64,000 nt of DNA, taken from the NCBI RefSeq assembly GCF_024397975.1, contig NZ_CP073745.1, positions 2,568,501-2,632,500 of the forward strand, written 5' to 3'. This document shows, in pieces, positions 27,611 to 36,370 of this stretch. The notes beneath the pieces were generated by a model. It saw only the letters and a program-made list of their open reading frames with translations, was not told the origin of the DNA and ran no database searches. The first letter of the stretch is position 1. Each line of letters opens with the position of its first letter. This stretch comes from Bacterioplanoides sp. SCSIO 12839 (lineage in GTDB: Bacteria > Pseudomonadota > Gammaproteobacteria > Pseudomonadales > Oceanobacteraceae). A program made the position numbers and the translations under genes.

Positions 27611-28037
27611 ATTTGGGCAGATTGTTCTGCCCTTTTTTATAGAATAAAGTCAGCGCATAAGCCGCCATCCAGAAGCAGATGACGGCGCCAATACCAAATG
27701 CAATTTTTCCGGTCGGCAAGCCGGTGATAGAAGTCATCAGTTTACCACTGCCAGATATTTGCGACTCATCCACAAATAAAGCGATCCAGCCACCCACCGA
27801 GCCCATGGCCGAACAAAACAGAGCGGCCAACAGGTCGTTCCATTTGCTGTGTTTGTCTTTGATTAAGGTCATTACACCCGCAATCACGATGACAAAACCT
27901 GCAACCGTCACCACCCATTGAGGAGTTCCCGGCGAGGCTTTACCCCAGGTAGTAATCTGCAAGCCTTCTGAGATCATAAACAGACCCCAGGCCAGCAGAA
28001 TCAAGCTGAGCGATAAGCTGGGTTTTACTTCTTTCAT
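27609..28037 (-). CDS. Hypothetical four-helix membrane protein
   Basis: 142 residues from the ATG giving MKEVKPSLSLSL; the frame is open 20 codons further upstream. Four hydrophobic segments are visible (LILLAWGLFMISEGL, VVTVAGFVIVIAGVMTLI, LLAALFCSAMGSVGGWIALF, IAFGIGAVICFWMAAYALTLF), so it is an inner-membrane protein. No family is recognised. Its 3' end lies inside the ubiM terminator. It begins a run of low-GC ORFans. Confidence 0.65.
   Translation of the reverse strand: MKEVKPSLSLSLILLAWGLFMISEGLQITTWGKASPGTPQWVVTVAGFVIVIAGVMTLIKDKHSKWNDLLAALFCSAMGSVGGWIALFVDESQISGSGKLMTSITGLPTGKIAFGIGAVICFWMAAYALTLFYKKGQNNLPK
27615..27638 (+). terminator. Terminator after ubiM
   Basis: GGGCAG (27615-27620) pairs with CTGCCC (27627-27632), with a 6-base loop and TTTTTT. 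It overlaps the last codons of the convergent membrane gene, whose C terminus (KKGQNNLPK) is encoded by the hairpin. Confidence 0.8.
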
Positions 28038-28187
28038 AGCAAGGTCATATTTATTAAGAGAATGTGTCAGGTTATCTGATTGTCTGCAGAATGACATACT
28101 GACTGTTTATTGCATACTTCACTATCAAGCGACTCATGTGCTACTTTGGCGCAGAATACAGAGAAAATCGCAGAGAATATAAAGAGC

Positions 28188-28655
28188 TCAATTGACTTCA
28201 AAGCATGTCATTATTATTTCTCCATTTTTTTCCTTCTCTACACACTTCAACCTGGCTTTTCCGTCTTTTGGGCTGACTTGATCCGTTTTCCTATAGTGAT
28301 GCGAACCATCTAGGTGCGTCATTCGATGATTGTCTACACGTTGATAGCCTTCTTGTAAAAAAGCCGGGATAATCACAAAATATAAAAGCGGAAACAGTAT
28401 TAACGCGACCTTGCTGAACTTATTGAAAAAAGATTCGATGTCATCCTGATTTTTTGAATAATAATCACCCAGCCATTGGTATGGTGCGTTTAAAACCAAA
28501 ACGTAGAAATAAGCACATACAAGCATTGGCACCAAGGAGATCAGTAATATATCGCCTTCGGTAACTTTTTCTGAGTTAACCACAATATTCAGAACCAGCA
28601 GAATCAATATGATAGGTGCTGAGTAAACTATGCAGAAGTGCTTCACTGCTTTCAT
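28188..28655 (-). CDS. Hypothetical membrane protein
   Basis: 155 residues, not recognised. Three hydrophobic segments (APIILILLVLNIVV, ILLISLVPMLVCAYFYVLVL, VALILFPLLYFVIIPAFL) are followed by a hydrophilic tail with two Cys (LKCVEKEKNGEIIMTCFE). Base composition is clearly more AT-rich than the flanking genes, consistent with acquired DNA. The reading frame may be real given the membrane pattern, but codon-usage support was not computed. Confidence 0.55.
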   Translation of the reverse strand: MKAVKHFCIVYSAPIILILLVLNIVVNSEKVTEGDILLISLVPMLVCAYFYVLVLNAPYQWLGDYYSKNQDDIESFFNKFSKVALILFPLLYFVIIPAFLQEGYQRVDNHRMTHLDGSHHYRKTDQVSPKDGKARLKCVEKEKNGEIIMTCFEVN

Positions 28656-28768
28656 ACCGATCTATTATCCTTCATAAACCTCCTCCTATTTAAAACCTGA
28701 CGTGATCATACAAACAATGTCCCTTCCATGTTTTTATTAGAAGTTTACAAGCCATCTAGTTGATCATA

Positions 28769-29092
28769 CTAACCGGATGCCTTTACAGACAGGCCAAATA
28801 TAAGAATCCCCATAAAAGCAACACTATAATACTTCAATAGCGAACAGTGCTCTTCCCTCCAGTTTTTAACAAACGGCAAAATGAGAAATACAGCATAAAT
28901 CAGCAACCCAATAATAGAGAAAGCCAAGTTCAACCCGATCAGGTGAATTGTTACCGAATCACCCGATCTAAACAAAGGTACGGGCAAAGATAGCTTCAGC
29001 AAACCATAGCTGGCATACAGCAACGACAAAACACCAATCATCGCTTCATACTTACCATCTGTTTTTTTAACTTTAACTATCAAATTCTTCAT
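28769..29092 (-). CDS. Hypothetical small membrane protein
   Basis: 107 residues with three hydrophobic segments (YEAMIGVLSLLYASYGLL, LIGLNLAFSIIGLLIYAVFL, YYSVAFMGILIFGL) and a short basic N terminus. It is not recognised. It lies in the same AT-rich patch as its neighbours and may be a fast-evolving or acquired gene. Confidence 0.5.
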   Translation of the reverse strand: MKNLIVKVKKTDGKYEAMIGVLSLLYASYGLLKLSLPVPLFRSGDSVTIHLIGLNLAFSIIGLLIYAVFLILPFVKNWREEHCSLLKYYSVAFMGILIFGLSVKASG

Positions 29093-29127
29093 TTTCTATC
29101 TCAAATATCTAGCGCCACTAGGTCAGA

Positions 29128-29141
29128 AGGCAGAGCATACT
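29128..29141 (+). repeat. 14-bp direct repeat, right copy
   Basis: AGGCAGAGCATACT, identical to 27597-27610, in the gap between the small membrane gene and the GIY-YIG-like gene. Confidence 0.5.
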
Positions 29142-29155
29142 CACCCTTTAATCAC

Positions 29156-29584
29156 TCAAAATTTCGGAAGCCTATTCACAGTCTCTCGAAGCGACTGTTC
29201 CGCCTCATACTCCAATTTTTCGCTTCCCATAGCAACAGCCTCATGGAAAGTAATAACACCTTCTTTTACCTTCCAATAGGCCCAGCTAAACGCGATTTCA
29301 TCTCTAATACTATTCTCTTTTATGAATTTTAATAAGTCAGGTGTCTCTGTAAACCATTCACCATGAAGGCGGCTAGATGCAAACATATCGTGAAGGTAGT
29401 GCTCTGTTAAACCCGGCCCAAAACAAATACCAATAATATCAAGTTCATCAGGTGATCCAGTCTGTAGAGTCCTTAAGCGTTCTCCAACCGTAGTCGTAGT
29501 TTTACCTATCTTAATTCGCCGTGTGATATTTCCTTGAATGAAGTAAGTAATCTCATCCTGATAGATCTTAAACTTTAATTTCAT
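29156..29584 (-). CDS. T5orf172/MUG113-type GIY-YIG nuclease-like protein
   Basis: 142 residues. ITYFIQGNITRRIKIGKTTT with VGERLRTLQTGSPDELDIIG, then HYLHDMFASSRLHGEWF, matches the T5orf172 branch of the GIY-YIG superfamily, found in phage and accessory proteins. The usual catalytic Tyr/Arg/Glu pattern appears present in part (YF.Q, R, E). No partner domain is attached. It lies at the edge of the AT-rich ORFan patch and just after the terminator of the RND operon, so it probably came with that patch. Confidence 0.75.
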   Translation of the reverse strand: MKLKFKIYQDEITYFIQGNITRRIKIGKTTTTVGERLRTLQTGSPDELDIIGICFGPGLTEHYLHDMFASSRLHGEWFTETPDLLKFIKENSIRDEIAFSWAYWKVKEGVITFHEAVAMGSEKLEYEAEQSLRETVNRLPKF

Positions 29585-29634
29585 AGTGGAGGTGCATCTT
29601 CGTCATATAGATAAAAATCGGAACATAATTATAC

Positions 29635-29672
29635 AAAAACCGCCTGTTATATCACGACAACAGGCGGTTTTT
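29635..29672. terminator. Bidirectional terminator between RND genes and GIY-YIG gene
   Basis: A perfect 14-bp stem, AAAAACCGCCTGTT (29635-29648) with AACAGGCGGTTTTT (29659-29672), and a 10-base loop. Each strand ends in five T residues. It serves the RND operon on the minus strand. Confidence 0.85.
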
Positions 29673-29695
29673 GTAAGAGCCGAAGCAATCAGAAA

Positions 29696-32600
29696 TTAAC
29701 TTTTCGCTTCTTCTTTGGCCTCTTTGGAAAAGGCGGTCATCGCCATATAAAACACCGGAGTAAATAGCAGACCAAAGAAGGTCACCCCGAGCATTCCGGC
29801 AAATACCGCATCTCCCATAGCCTGACGCATTTCTGCCCCAGCGCCGGTTGCCAGTACCAGCGGTACAACCCCCGCGGTAAAGGCGATGGATGTCATCAGA
29901 ATCGGACGCAAACGCAGGCGGCACGCTTCAAGAATGGCATCCAGTCGTGACAAGCCGCTGTTGTTACGATCACGAGCAAATTCGACCATCAGGATGGCGT
30001 TTTTGCAGGCCAGTGCGATCAATACAATCAACGCAATACGGGTAAAGATATTGTTATCCCCTCCGGCAATCGCGACACCTAATAGGGCCGACAGAATGGT
30101 CATTGGCACAATCAGGATAATGGCCATTGGCAGCGTCAGACTTTCATAAGTTGCCGCTAACACCAGGAATACCAGCAGCACCACCAGCGGGAAGATATAC
30201 ACCATGGTGTTGCCCGCCAGGATCTGTTGGTACGTCACTTCGGTCCATTCGTAGGCAATGCCTTCTGGCAGGTTTTCATCCAGAATTTTGGTCATCGCGG
30301 CTAACGCCTGATCGGAGCTAAAGCCCGGCGATGGGCTGCCGTTTAATTCGGCACTCATGTAACCGTTATAACGCATCACGCGGTCTGGCCCGGTGGTGGG
30401 TGTAATGTCGACCATGGCACCCAGCGGTACCATTTCTCCAGCGGCATTACGCACTTCTAAACGCAAGATATGCTCCGGGTCTAACCGGTATTGTGCATCC
30501 GCCTGAGCGTTCACCTGATAGGTACGGCCAAACAGGTTGAAGTCGTTCACGTACACTGAACCCAGATAAATCTGCAGCGCTTCAAACACTTCGGTTAATG
30601 CAACGCCTTGCAGTAATGCCTGCTCACGATCAACAGTGATATCCAGTTGTGGTACCTGAATACGAAAGCTGGAGAACAAGCCGGTGAGTGCCGGGTCTTG
30701 CCAGCCCATGCCCTGCACTTTTTGCAGTGCAGCAAACAGGGCATCGAAACCTAAGTTTCCACGGTCTTCCAGCTGCACTTTAAAGCCGCCGGTCGTACCC
30801 AAACCTAAAATAGGCGGTGGCGGGAACACGGCAATAAAGGCTTCATCAATGGTAGAAAACTGAGCATTCAGGCTACCGGTGATAGCAAACGCATTTTGTG
30901 CAGGATCATTTTTCCGCTCTTCAAACGGCTTTAATGGCAGGAACATGATGGCGGCGTTGGATGAATTCACAAAACCATTGGCGGATAAACCCGGGAAGCC
31001 CACAGCATTACCAACGCCCGGTGTTGCCAGCGCAATGCCAGTCATCTCGCGCACAACCTGCTCGGTACGATCCAGGCTGGCAGCATCCGGCAATTGCACA
31101 ATACCAATCAGATATTGCTTGTCCTGCGCCGGAATAAAGCCACCCGGTACGTCGTTAAAGACCTTGCCGGTTAACAGCAATAAACCGAAATACACCAGGC
31201 CCACAATGGCACCAAAGCGAATTAAACGACGTACGGCACCTTCATAAAGATCGGAGCTTTTGTCGAATAAACGATTAAATGGTCGGAATAACCAGGCACC
31301 AAAAAGTTTATCCATGCCACGCGTCAACGCGTCTGGCCGATTTTTAGGGTCAGAAGTATCATGACCTTTTAATAAAATCGCAGATAACGCCGGCGATAAC
31401 GTCAGCGAGTTAAAGGCTGAAATTAACGTCGAAATAGTAATGGTCAGTGCAAACTGTTTATAAAACTGGCCACTTAATCCCTGAATAAAGGCGGTCGGAA
31501 TAAATACGGCACACAGCACTAACGCAATCGCAATAATTGGCCCGGTTACTTCGGTCATGGCTTGTTTGGTCGCCTCAACCGGAGACAAACCTTCACCAAT
31601 ATTCCGTTCAACGTTTTCCACCACCACAATTGCATCGTCGACAACAATACCGATGGCCAGTACCAATCCGAATAACGACAAGGTATTAATCGACACCCCT
31701 AACCACTGCATCACGGCAAAGGTACCAATTAACGATACCGGTACTGCAATTAACGGAATAATCGATGCGCGCCAGGTTTGCAGGAATAAAATCACCACTA
31801 AAACAACCAGCACGATGGCTTCCAGTAACGTGGTAATGACGGCATCAATCGAACCACGCACAAATACCGTTGGGTCATATACGATGTCGTAACTGACGCC
31901 CGCCGGGAAGTTTTCAGACAGCTCAGCCATCTTGGCACGAACCGCATCGGATAACGCAATGGCGTTAGAACCCGGACGTTGGAACACCGGAATGGCAATG
32001 GCGTTTTTGCCGTCCAACAGTGAGCGCAACGAGTAGGTGTTTTCACCCAACTCCACCCGCGCCACATCTTTCAGACGGGTAATGGCGCCCTGTTCACCCA
32101 CACGGATAACAATATTCTCAAACTCTTCGACGGTGCTTAACCGGCCCTGCACATTCAGCAGAATCTGGAACTGGTTTTCACGCACGGTAGGCTGAGCCCC
32201 CAGCGTACCAGCGGCAACCTGACGGTTTTGTTCCCGCACCGCACGCACTACATCACCCGCCGTTAAACGACGCTCGGCCAGCTCTTCCGGTTGCAGCCAT
32301 AAACGCATGGAATACGAACCACCACCAAACAACTGTACGTTACCCACACCTTCAACGGCTTTTAATTCGTCTTCGATGTAAATATCGCCGTAGTTGGCAA
32401 GATAACTGTTATCCCGAGAGCCATCCGGCGAGAAAATATGCACCACCATGGTCAGGTTTGGCGACGCTTTTTCGACCGTTACCCCTAAGCGCTGCACTTC
32501 CTGCGGCAAACGCGGCAAAGCCGTATTAACCCGGTTTTGTACCTGCTGCTGGGCTTTGTCTAAATCGGTGCCAAGACGCAGGGTAATGGTTAATGTCATG

Positions 32601-32866
32601 CGGCCATCGGCTGTCGACTGGGATGACTGGTACAACATATTGTCGAGGCCTGCCATCTCCTGCTCTAGCGGAGATGCCACGGTGTCGGCAATTACCTTGG
32701 GGTTAGCCCCCGGGTAATTGGCGGTGACCACAATCGTGGGTGGCACAACTTCCGGATACTCACTGACCGGTAACTGGAATAAAGAAATGCTACCGCCAAT
32801 TAAAATCAGCAGTGACAGCACCGAGGCAAAAATCGGTCGATTAATAAAAAAGTGACTGAAGTTCAT
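29696..32866 (-). CDS. RND efflux pump inner-membrane permease (HAE1/AcrB-type)
   Basis: 1056 residues, the normal size for AcrB-type transporters. The N terminus FINRPIFASVLSLLILIGG, the proton-relay helix with GIVVDDAIVVVENVERN (two Asp) and the TM10 Lys in ALACKNAILMVEFARD are present. These pumps form trimers in the inner membrane and export drugs or other amphiphiles with an adaptor and a TolC-type channel. The adaptor gene lies 23 bases upstream. No outer-membrane channel gene follows, so the pump must use a channel coded elsewhere. Confidence 0.93.
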   Translation of the reverse strand: MNFSHFFINRPIFASVLSLLILIGGSISLFQLPVSEYPEVVPPTIVVTANYPGANPKVIADTVASPLEQEMAGLDNMLYQSSQSTADGRMTLTITLRLGTDLDKAQQQVQNRVNTALPRLPQEVQRLGVTVEKASPNLTMVVHIFSPDGSRDNSYLANYGDIYIEDELKAVEGVGNVQLFGGGSYSMRLWLQPEELAERRLTAGDVVRAVREQNRQVAAGTLGAQPTVRENQFQILLNVQGRLSTVEEFENIVIRVGEQGAITRLKDVARVELGENTYSLRSLLDGKNAIAIPVFQRPGSNAIALSDAVRAKMAELSENFPAGVSYDIVYDPTVFVRGSIDAVITTLLEAIVLVVLVVILFLQTWRASIIPLIAVPVSLIGTFAVMQWLGVSINTLSLFGLVLAIGIVVDDAIVVVENVERNIGEGLSPVEATKQAMTEVTGPIIAIALVLCAVFIPTAFIQGLSGQFYKQFALTITISTLISAFNSLTLSPALSAILLKGHDTSDPKNRPDALTRGMDKLFGAWLFRPFNRLFDKSSDLYEGAVRRLIRFGAIVGLVYFGLLLLTGKVFNDVPGGFIPAQDKQYLIGIVQLPDAASLDRTEQVVREMTGIALATPGVGNAVGFPGLSANGFVNSSNAAIMFLPLKPFEERKNDPAQNAFAITGSLNAQFSTIDEAFIAVFPPPPILGLGTTGGFKVQLEDRGNLGFDALFAALQKVQGMGWQDPALTGLFSSFRIQVPQLDITVDREQALLQGVALTEVFEALQIYLGSVYVNDFNLFGRTYQVNAQADAQYRLDPEHILRLEVRNAAGEMVPLGAMVDITPTTGPDRVMRYNGYMSAELNGSPSPGFSSDQALAAMTKILDENLPEGIAYEWTEVTYQQILAGNTMVYIFPLVVLLVFLVLAATYESLTLPMAIILIVPMTILSALLGVAIAGGDNNIFTRIALIVLIALACKNAILMVEFARDRNNSGLSRLDAILEACRLRLRPILMTSIAFTAGVVPLVLATGAGAEMRQAMGDAVFAGMLGVTFFGLLFTPVFYMAMTAFSKEAKEEAKS

Positions 32867-32889
32867 AAACTGTCTGCTCCGGAGTTCAG

Positions 32890-34113
32890 TTACTCAACCG
32901 ATGCCAGAGCACGGTTTTCGGTTGCAGACGGCACACGCGTCTGTGCCGGTACTTTTTCCAGTACTGAGGTATCAATCGTTACTTCACGCGGTTGAATCGG
33001 CATACCCGGACCAACACGAGCCGGACCATTCACAGCAACACGATCACCTTCATTCAGGCCGGTTTTCACCACCCGTAAATCGCCAAAGCGAGCACCCAGC
33101 GTGACAATGCGGTATTCCAGTTTATTGTCGCCATCAACGGTGAGAACAAAGCGGTTTTTCAGATCGGTACCAATGGCACTTTCCGGAATCAGAATACTGT
33201 TGGTTTTCTGATGCGGAGCAATACGAACCCGGGCAAACGACCCCGGACGTAAGCGGTTACCATCGGCCGTAAAGGTCGCCCGAACGCGTAACGTACCAGT
33301 ATTGAAATCAACCCGGTTGTCGATAAAGTCCAGTACACCTTGATGGCCGTAGCTGTTTTCACCAGTCAGCTGTAAATACACCGCCAACTGAGTATCAGCG
33401 GTGACGTCAGCAAACTGTGCATTCCAGGTACGCTCATCGATATTAAAGTACGCGTGCAGCTGATCCGTGGATACCAGATTAGTCAGCACACTGCTGTTGG
33501 CACTGACGGTGTTACCCGGCTGAATAAAAGCATTGGATGTCATGCCATTTAATGGCGAGCGGATTTCAGTGAATTCCAGATTGAGACGCGCTGCCTCTAA
33601 TGCTGCTTCGACTGCGGCTAATTCTGCCTGACGTTGTTGTGCCAGGAACACCCGGGCATCGGCCGCCTCGGCTGAAATGGCCTTATTTTTACGCAAACTG
33701 CTGCTGCGTTTTTCTTCGAGTTCGGCTTGCTTTAATGCCGCTGCCGCTGCATCGCGCTGAGCTTTCAGACGATTCACTTCTGCGGCAAACGGGCGAGGGT
33801 CGAGCTTGACCAGTAAGTCGCCTTTATTCACCCGCGAGCCTTCAACAAACTCGATAGATTCAATCACACCATTAATACGCGGACGTAATTCAACCGCATG
33901 GGGTGCTTGTAAACGTGTGGTGAAGTTGCTCCAGTCAACCACGTCAGCGGTGACAACGGTCGCCACATCGATCGGTTGTAATTGCTGGGCTGCAGGTGCC
34001 GCTTGTTGCGGTTCTTGTGAGCAGCCAGCTAGCAGTGTCACAGTGGTTAACGCCACTGTTGTTAAGAATGCTGGTACCAGGGATGCTGGTAAAAGTTCCT
34101 TGAATGATTTCAT
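32890..34113 (-). CDS. RND efflux periplasmic adaptor (MFP, lipoprotein)
   Basis: 407 residues with a lipoprotein signal (TTVTLLAGC). The adaptor layout is seen: first barrel/lipoyl half GVIESIEFVEGSRVNKGDLL, a coiled-coil hairpin (residues about 115-165, rich in Ala/Glu/Lys), then ARLNLEFTEIRSPLNGM and the membrane-proximal domain ending GARFGDLRVVKTGLNEGD. It is MexE/AcrA-like. It is co-transcribed with the permease. An inverted-repeat operator candidate lies upstream of the start. Confidence 0.92.
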   Translation of the reverse strand: MKSFKELLPASLVPAFLTTVALTTVTLLAGCSQEPQQAAPAAQQLQPIDVATVVTADVVDWSNFTTRLQAPHAVELRPRINGVIESIEFVEGSRVNKGDLLVKLDPRPFAAEVNRLKAQRDAAAAALKQAELEEKRSSSLRKNKAISAEAADARVFLAQQRQAELAAVEAALEAARLNLEFTEIRSPLNGMTSNAFIQPGNTVSANSSVLTNLVSTDQLHAYFNIDERTWNAQFADVTADTQLAVYLQLTGENSYGHQGVLDFIDNRVDFNTGTLRVRATFTADGNRLRPGSFARVRIAPHQKTNSILIPESAIGTDLKNRFVLTVDGDNKLEYRIVTLGARFGDLRVVKTGLNEGDRVAVNGPARVGPGMPIQPREVTIDTSVLEKVPAQTRVPSATENRALASVE

Positions 34114-34190
34114 ACCTATTTTCCCGTATAGGGCCTCCCAAAATAGAACGCCACTGTACTCTTGCAGGTATAAAACAACAATAATCCACT

Positions 34191-34219
34191 ATGGAATAGT
34201 TTTGTTCCATAAATGGAAC
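34191..34219 (-). promoter_or_regulatory. Inverted-repeat operator candidate upstream of the RND adaptor
   Basis: GTTCCATAAATGGAAC (34204-34219) is a perfect palindrome, and a third half-site ATGGAAT lies at 34191-34197. It is about 80-105 bases upstream of the adaptor start. Spaced half-sites of this kind suit a TetR- or MarR-type repressor, but no regulator gene is next to it. Confidence 0.45.
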
Positions 34220-34300
34220 GTTTTACTCGGACCTTTCTGGTTACTTTTCAGCCAAATTCAACAAGAGCCATTCTTGCCATCGAGAGCTGATTATGTGCCA

Positions 34301-35299
34301 TCAGGCCTCAGCAATCACCACTGCCCGTAATGGTGCTGTGTAACCTTCTGCGGTTTTATTCACATCGTCAGGGTCGAGGAAATCTTTCAGTGAGTTGTAT
34401 TGCATCCATTCAGTACTGCGTTGCTCATCGAGAGAGGTTTGATTTAAATCGACCACCCGGGCGTTTTTAAAGCCAACCCGGCGGCACCAGAGTAATAGAG
34501 TTTCAGTCGATGGCAGGAACCAAACATTGCGCATCATGGCGTAGCGGTCTTCCGGCATTAAGGTGTCACCTAATTCACCATCAATGACCAGAGTTTCGAG
34601 TACCAGCTCACCGCCCGGTTTTAACGCGTCTTTTAATTCCTGCAAATGCTCCAATGGCGATTTGCGGTGGTACAGAACCCCCATCGAAAACACGGTATCA
34701 AAAGCTTTTAAACGCGGCGGTACATCTTCCATTTTTAACGGCAATAAATCCGCCCGCACGGGTTCACTCTGAGTCTGCTGCAGATAACGCTTCATCGCCT
34801 GAAACTGCATTAAAAACAAACGCGATGGGTCAACCCCAACTACCCGGTAAGCGCCCTCACCCAACATGCGCCACATGTGATAGCCGGAGCCACAACCCAC
34901 ATCCAGCACCACCCGGTTTTTCAGCGGTGATAAATGTGGCAATACCCGCTCCCATTTCCAGTCTGAGCGCCATTCGGTATCAATATGCGTATCGAAGAAG
35001 CGGAACGGTCCTTTGCGCCAGGGCATTAAGCCTTTTAAGCCATCGTGTACCTGCTGTTGTTGTTCGGTGCTGATCAACTCACTGCTCAGTGACAAATCAT
35101 GTGCGGTTAAATCAGCGGCAACATCGTCGATCACTGGCAGGCTATTTAACGCATCCAGCCAGCGCTGCTGATCACCGTGTTCTTTATCAATCAGGATTTC
35201 CTGCATTTGTCGCGGCAATATTTCAGCCCACGGGGCCAGCTTGCCGTCTTGCATAAAGGTGGTGAGTTCGTCGAACCAGGAGAGGATATTTTCTTTCAT
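34301..35299 (-). CDS. cmoB: tRNA U34 carboxymethyltransferase CmoB
   Basis: 332 residues. The SAM/carboxy-SAM-binding core is VVLDVGCGSGYHMWRM followed by VVGVDPSRLFLMQF; the N-terminal 100 residues and PWRKGPFRFFDTHIDTEW are CmoB-specific. CmoB transfers a carboxymethyl group from carboxy-SAM to 5-hydroxyuridine 34 of wobble-reading tRNAs (established). It normally follows cmoA directly; here 307 bases holding two inverted-repeat elements separate them. Confidence 0.96.
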   Translation of the reverse strand: MKENILSWFDELTTFMQDGKLAPWAEILPRQMQEILIDKEHGDQQRWLDALNSLPVIDDVAADLTAHDLSLSSELISTEQQQQVHDGLKGLMPWRKGPFRFFDTHIDTEWRSDWKWERVLPHLSPLKNRVVLDVGCGSGYHMWRMLGEGAYRVVGVDPSRLFLMQFQAMKRYLQQTQSEPVRADLLPLKMEDVPPRLKAFDTVFSMGVLYHRKSPLEHLQELKDALKPGGELVLETLVIDGELGDTLMPEDRYAMMRNVWFLPSTETLLLWCRRVGFKNARVVDLNQTSLDEQRSTEWMQYNSLKDFLDPDDVNKTAEGYTAPLRAVVIAEA

Positions 35300-35317
35300 C
35301 TTTACTTATATAACCGT

Positions 35318-35432
35318 GAATAAAGAAATAGGCATTCTTTTAGCCGCACCTATCGTAAGGCACATCCCTGTGCCTACGATAGGCCCGCAACATCCTGTTG
35401 CTGCTATAAAAAGAATCCCTATTTCTTCATTC
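35318..35432. repeat. Inverted-repeat element, type A copy 1 (115 bp)
   Basis: Terminal inverted repeats of about 27 bases (35318-35344 with 35403-35432, few mismatches) enclose a core CTTTTAGCCGCAC (35337-35349), a near-perfect variable hairpin (35349-35383, CCTATCGTA.GGCACA with TGTGCC.TACGATAGG) and a second core GCAACRTCCTGTTGCTGCTA (35387-35406). The same architecture with different stem sequences recurs at 53392-53491. It has no coding capacity. It lies between cmoB and cmoA. Confidence 0.75.
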
Positions 35433-35477
35433 TTCAATATTTTAGAAACTGTTAAGTCGGTAAATTCGTAACTAAGG

Positions 35478-35592
35478 TAGTCAGTGTTTTATAAAGTTTT
35501 CTGAAGAAGCAGCATGGATGCTGCGAGCGCGCAACGATCACAGGGACGTGGCTTTTGCGCGCCGGCAAGAAAATTTTATAAAGCACTGACTA
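35478..35592. repeat. Inverted-repeat element, type B (115 bp)
   Basis: Terminal inverted repeats of 25 bases (35478-35502 and 35568-35592, TAGTCAGTGYTTTATAAART pattern, two mismatches). Internal stems are CAGCAT/ATGCTG near 35510-35523 and GCGCGCAA/TTGCGCGC near 35527-35562. Non-coding; MITE-like or a large structured repeat. No second copy is seen in this window. Confidence 0.65.
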
Positions 35593-35606
35593 TTCAATTT
35601 CCCTAA

Positions 35607-36359
35607 TTACTTCACCGCCAAAAACGATACAAAATTAAAACACTGATACCAGCGAATCACCTTAGAAAAACCAGCCGCTTTTAATCGCTCAATATGCACA
35701 GATTCACTTTCCGGAATCAGTACATTGTCAATCGCAGCACGCTTTTGTGCGATCTCTAAATCGGAATAACCATTGGCGCGCTTAAAGTCGTGATGTAAAT
35801 CGGTTTGCAGCTGCTGTTCGGTTTCATCAAAACACAGTTTTTCTGACAAAATCAGCGCACCGCCCGGCAAAGTTGCATCGGCAATACGGGTCAACAAATT
35901 CAGACGCTGATCTAACGGAATAAATTGCAGCACAAAATTTAATGCGGTTACTGAGGCGTTTTCCAGCGGATAGGTACAAATATCATCACACAACAAATCG
36001 ACCTGAATGTCTGAGTCGTCCAGCGCGATATAATGCCCGGCACGTTCAACCATGGATTGCGAATTATCAATACCAATGATGCGGCACTGATTCAGCGCAG
36101 GCCTGGCATCAACGCCATGGCGCATCGCCAGAGTGACAGCTCCCAATGAGCATCCCAGATCATAGAGATTGGAATTTGGCTGCGCGTAACGCCCGGCAAT
36201 CACACCCGACATCGCAACCGTTTCTGCGTATCCAGGCACCGAGCGTTTGATCATATCCGGGAAGACCCGAGCAACAGCGCCATCAAAGGCAAAGTTGGCG
36301 ACTTCTCCCTGATCGTTCTGATAAATACGGTCGGTTTCGTGTTCGGGGTGCTGGCTCAT
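35607..36359 (-). CDS. cmoA: Carboxy-SAM synthase CmoA
   Basis: 250 residues. The SAM site is LYDLGCSLGAVTLAM with IIGIDNSQSMVERA, and the motif PGGALILSEKLCFDE follows. CmoA makes carboxy-S-adenosyl-methionine from SAM and prephenate for CmoB (established). Three 14-base tandem repeats lie just upstream of the start and no clear Shine-Dalgarno sequence is visible, so translation may be modulated or weak. The downstream cmoB is separated by inserted repeats. Confidence 0.95.
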   Translation of the reverse strand: MSQHPEHETDRIYQNDQGEVANFAFDGAVARVFPDMIKRSVPGYAETVAMSGVIAGRYAQPNSNLYDLGCSLGAVTLAMRHGVDARPALNQCRIIGIDNSQSMVERAGHYIALDDSDIQVDLLCDDICTYPLENASVTALNFVLQFIPLDQRLNLLTRIADATLPGGALILSEKLCFDETEQQLQTDLHHDFKRANGYSDLEIAQKRAAIDNVLIPESESVHIERLKAAGFSKVIRWYQCFNFVSFLAVK

Positions 36360-36370
36360 AAGTTGCGGTG

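Noticed and set aside
27615-27638. The ubiM terminator as a reason to dismiss the convergent membrane gene
   Set aside because: Overlap of a terminator and the last codons of a convergent gene is common; the membrane helices in the frame still support the gene, with moderate confidence.
28110-28313. A 67-codon plus-strand frame overlapping the ORFan patch
   Set aside because: It overlaps the minus-strand membrane gene and has no supporting motif or SD.
31557-31892. Long antisense frames inside the RND permease and the RNA methyltransferase
   Set aside because: They are in GC-biased third positions opposite a well-supported gene and show no domain.
35318-35432. Type A repeat as an integron attC site
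   Set aside because: It has conserved structure with variable stems, as attC sites do, but I see no GTTRRRY/RYYYAAC core pair and no integrase or gene-cassette array.
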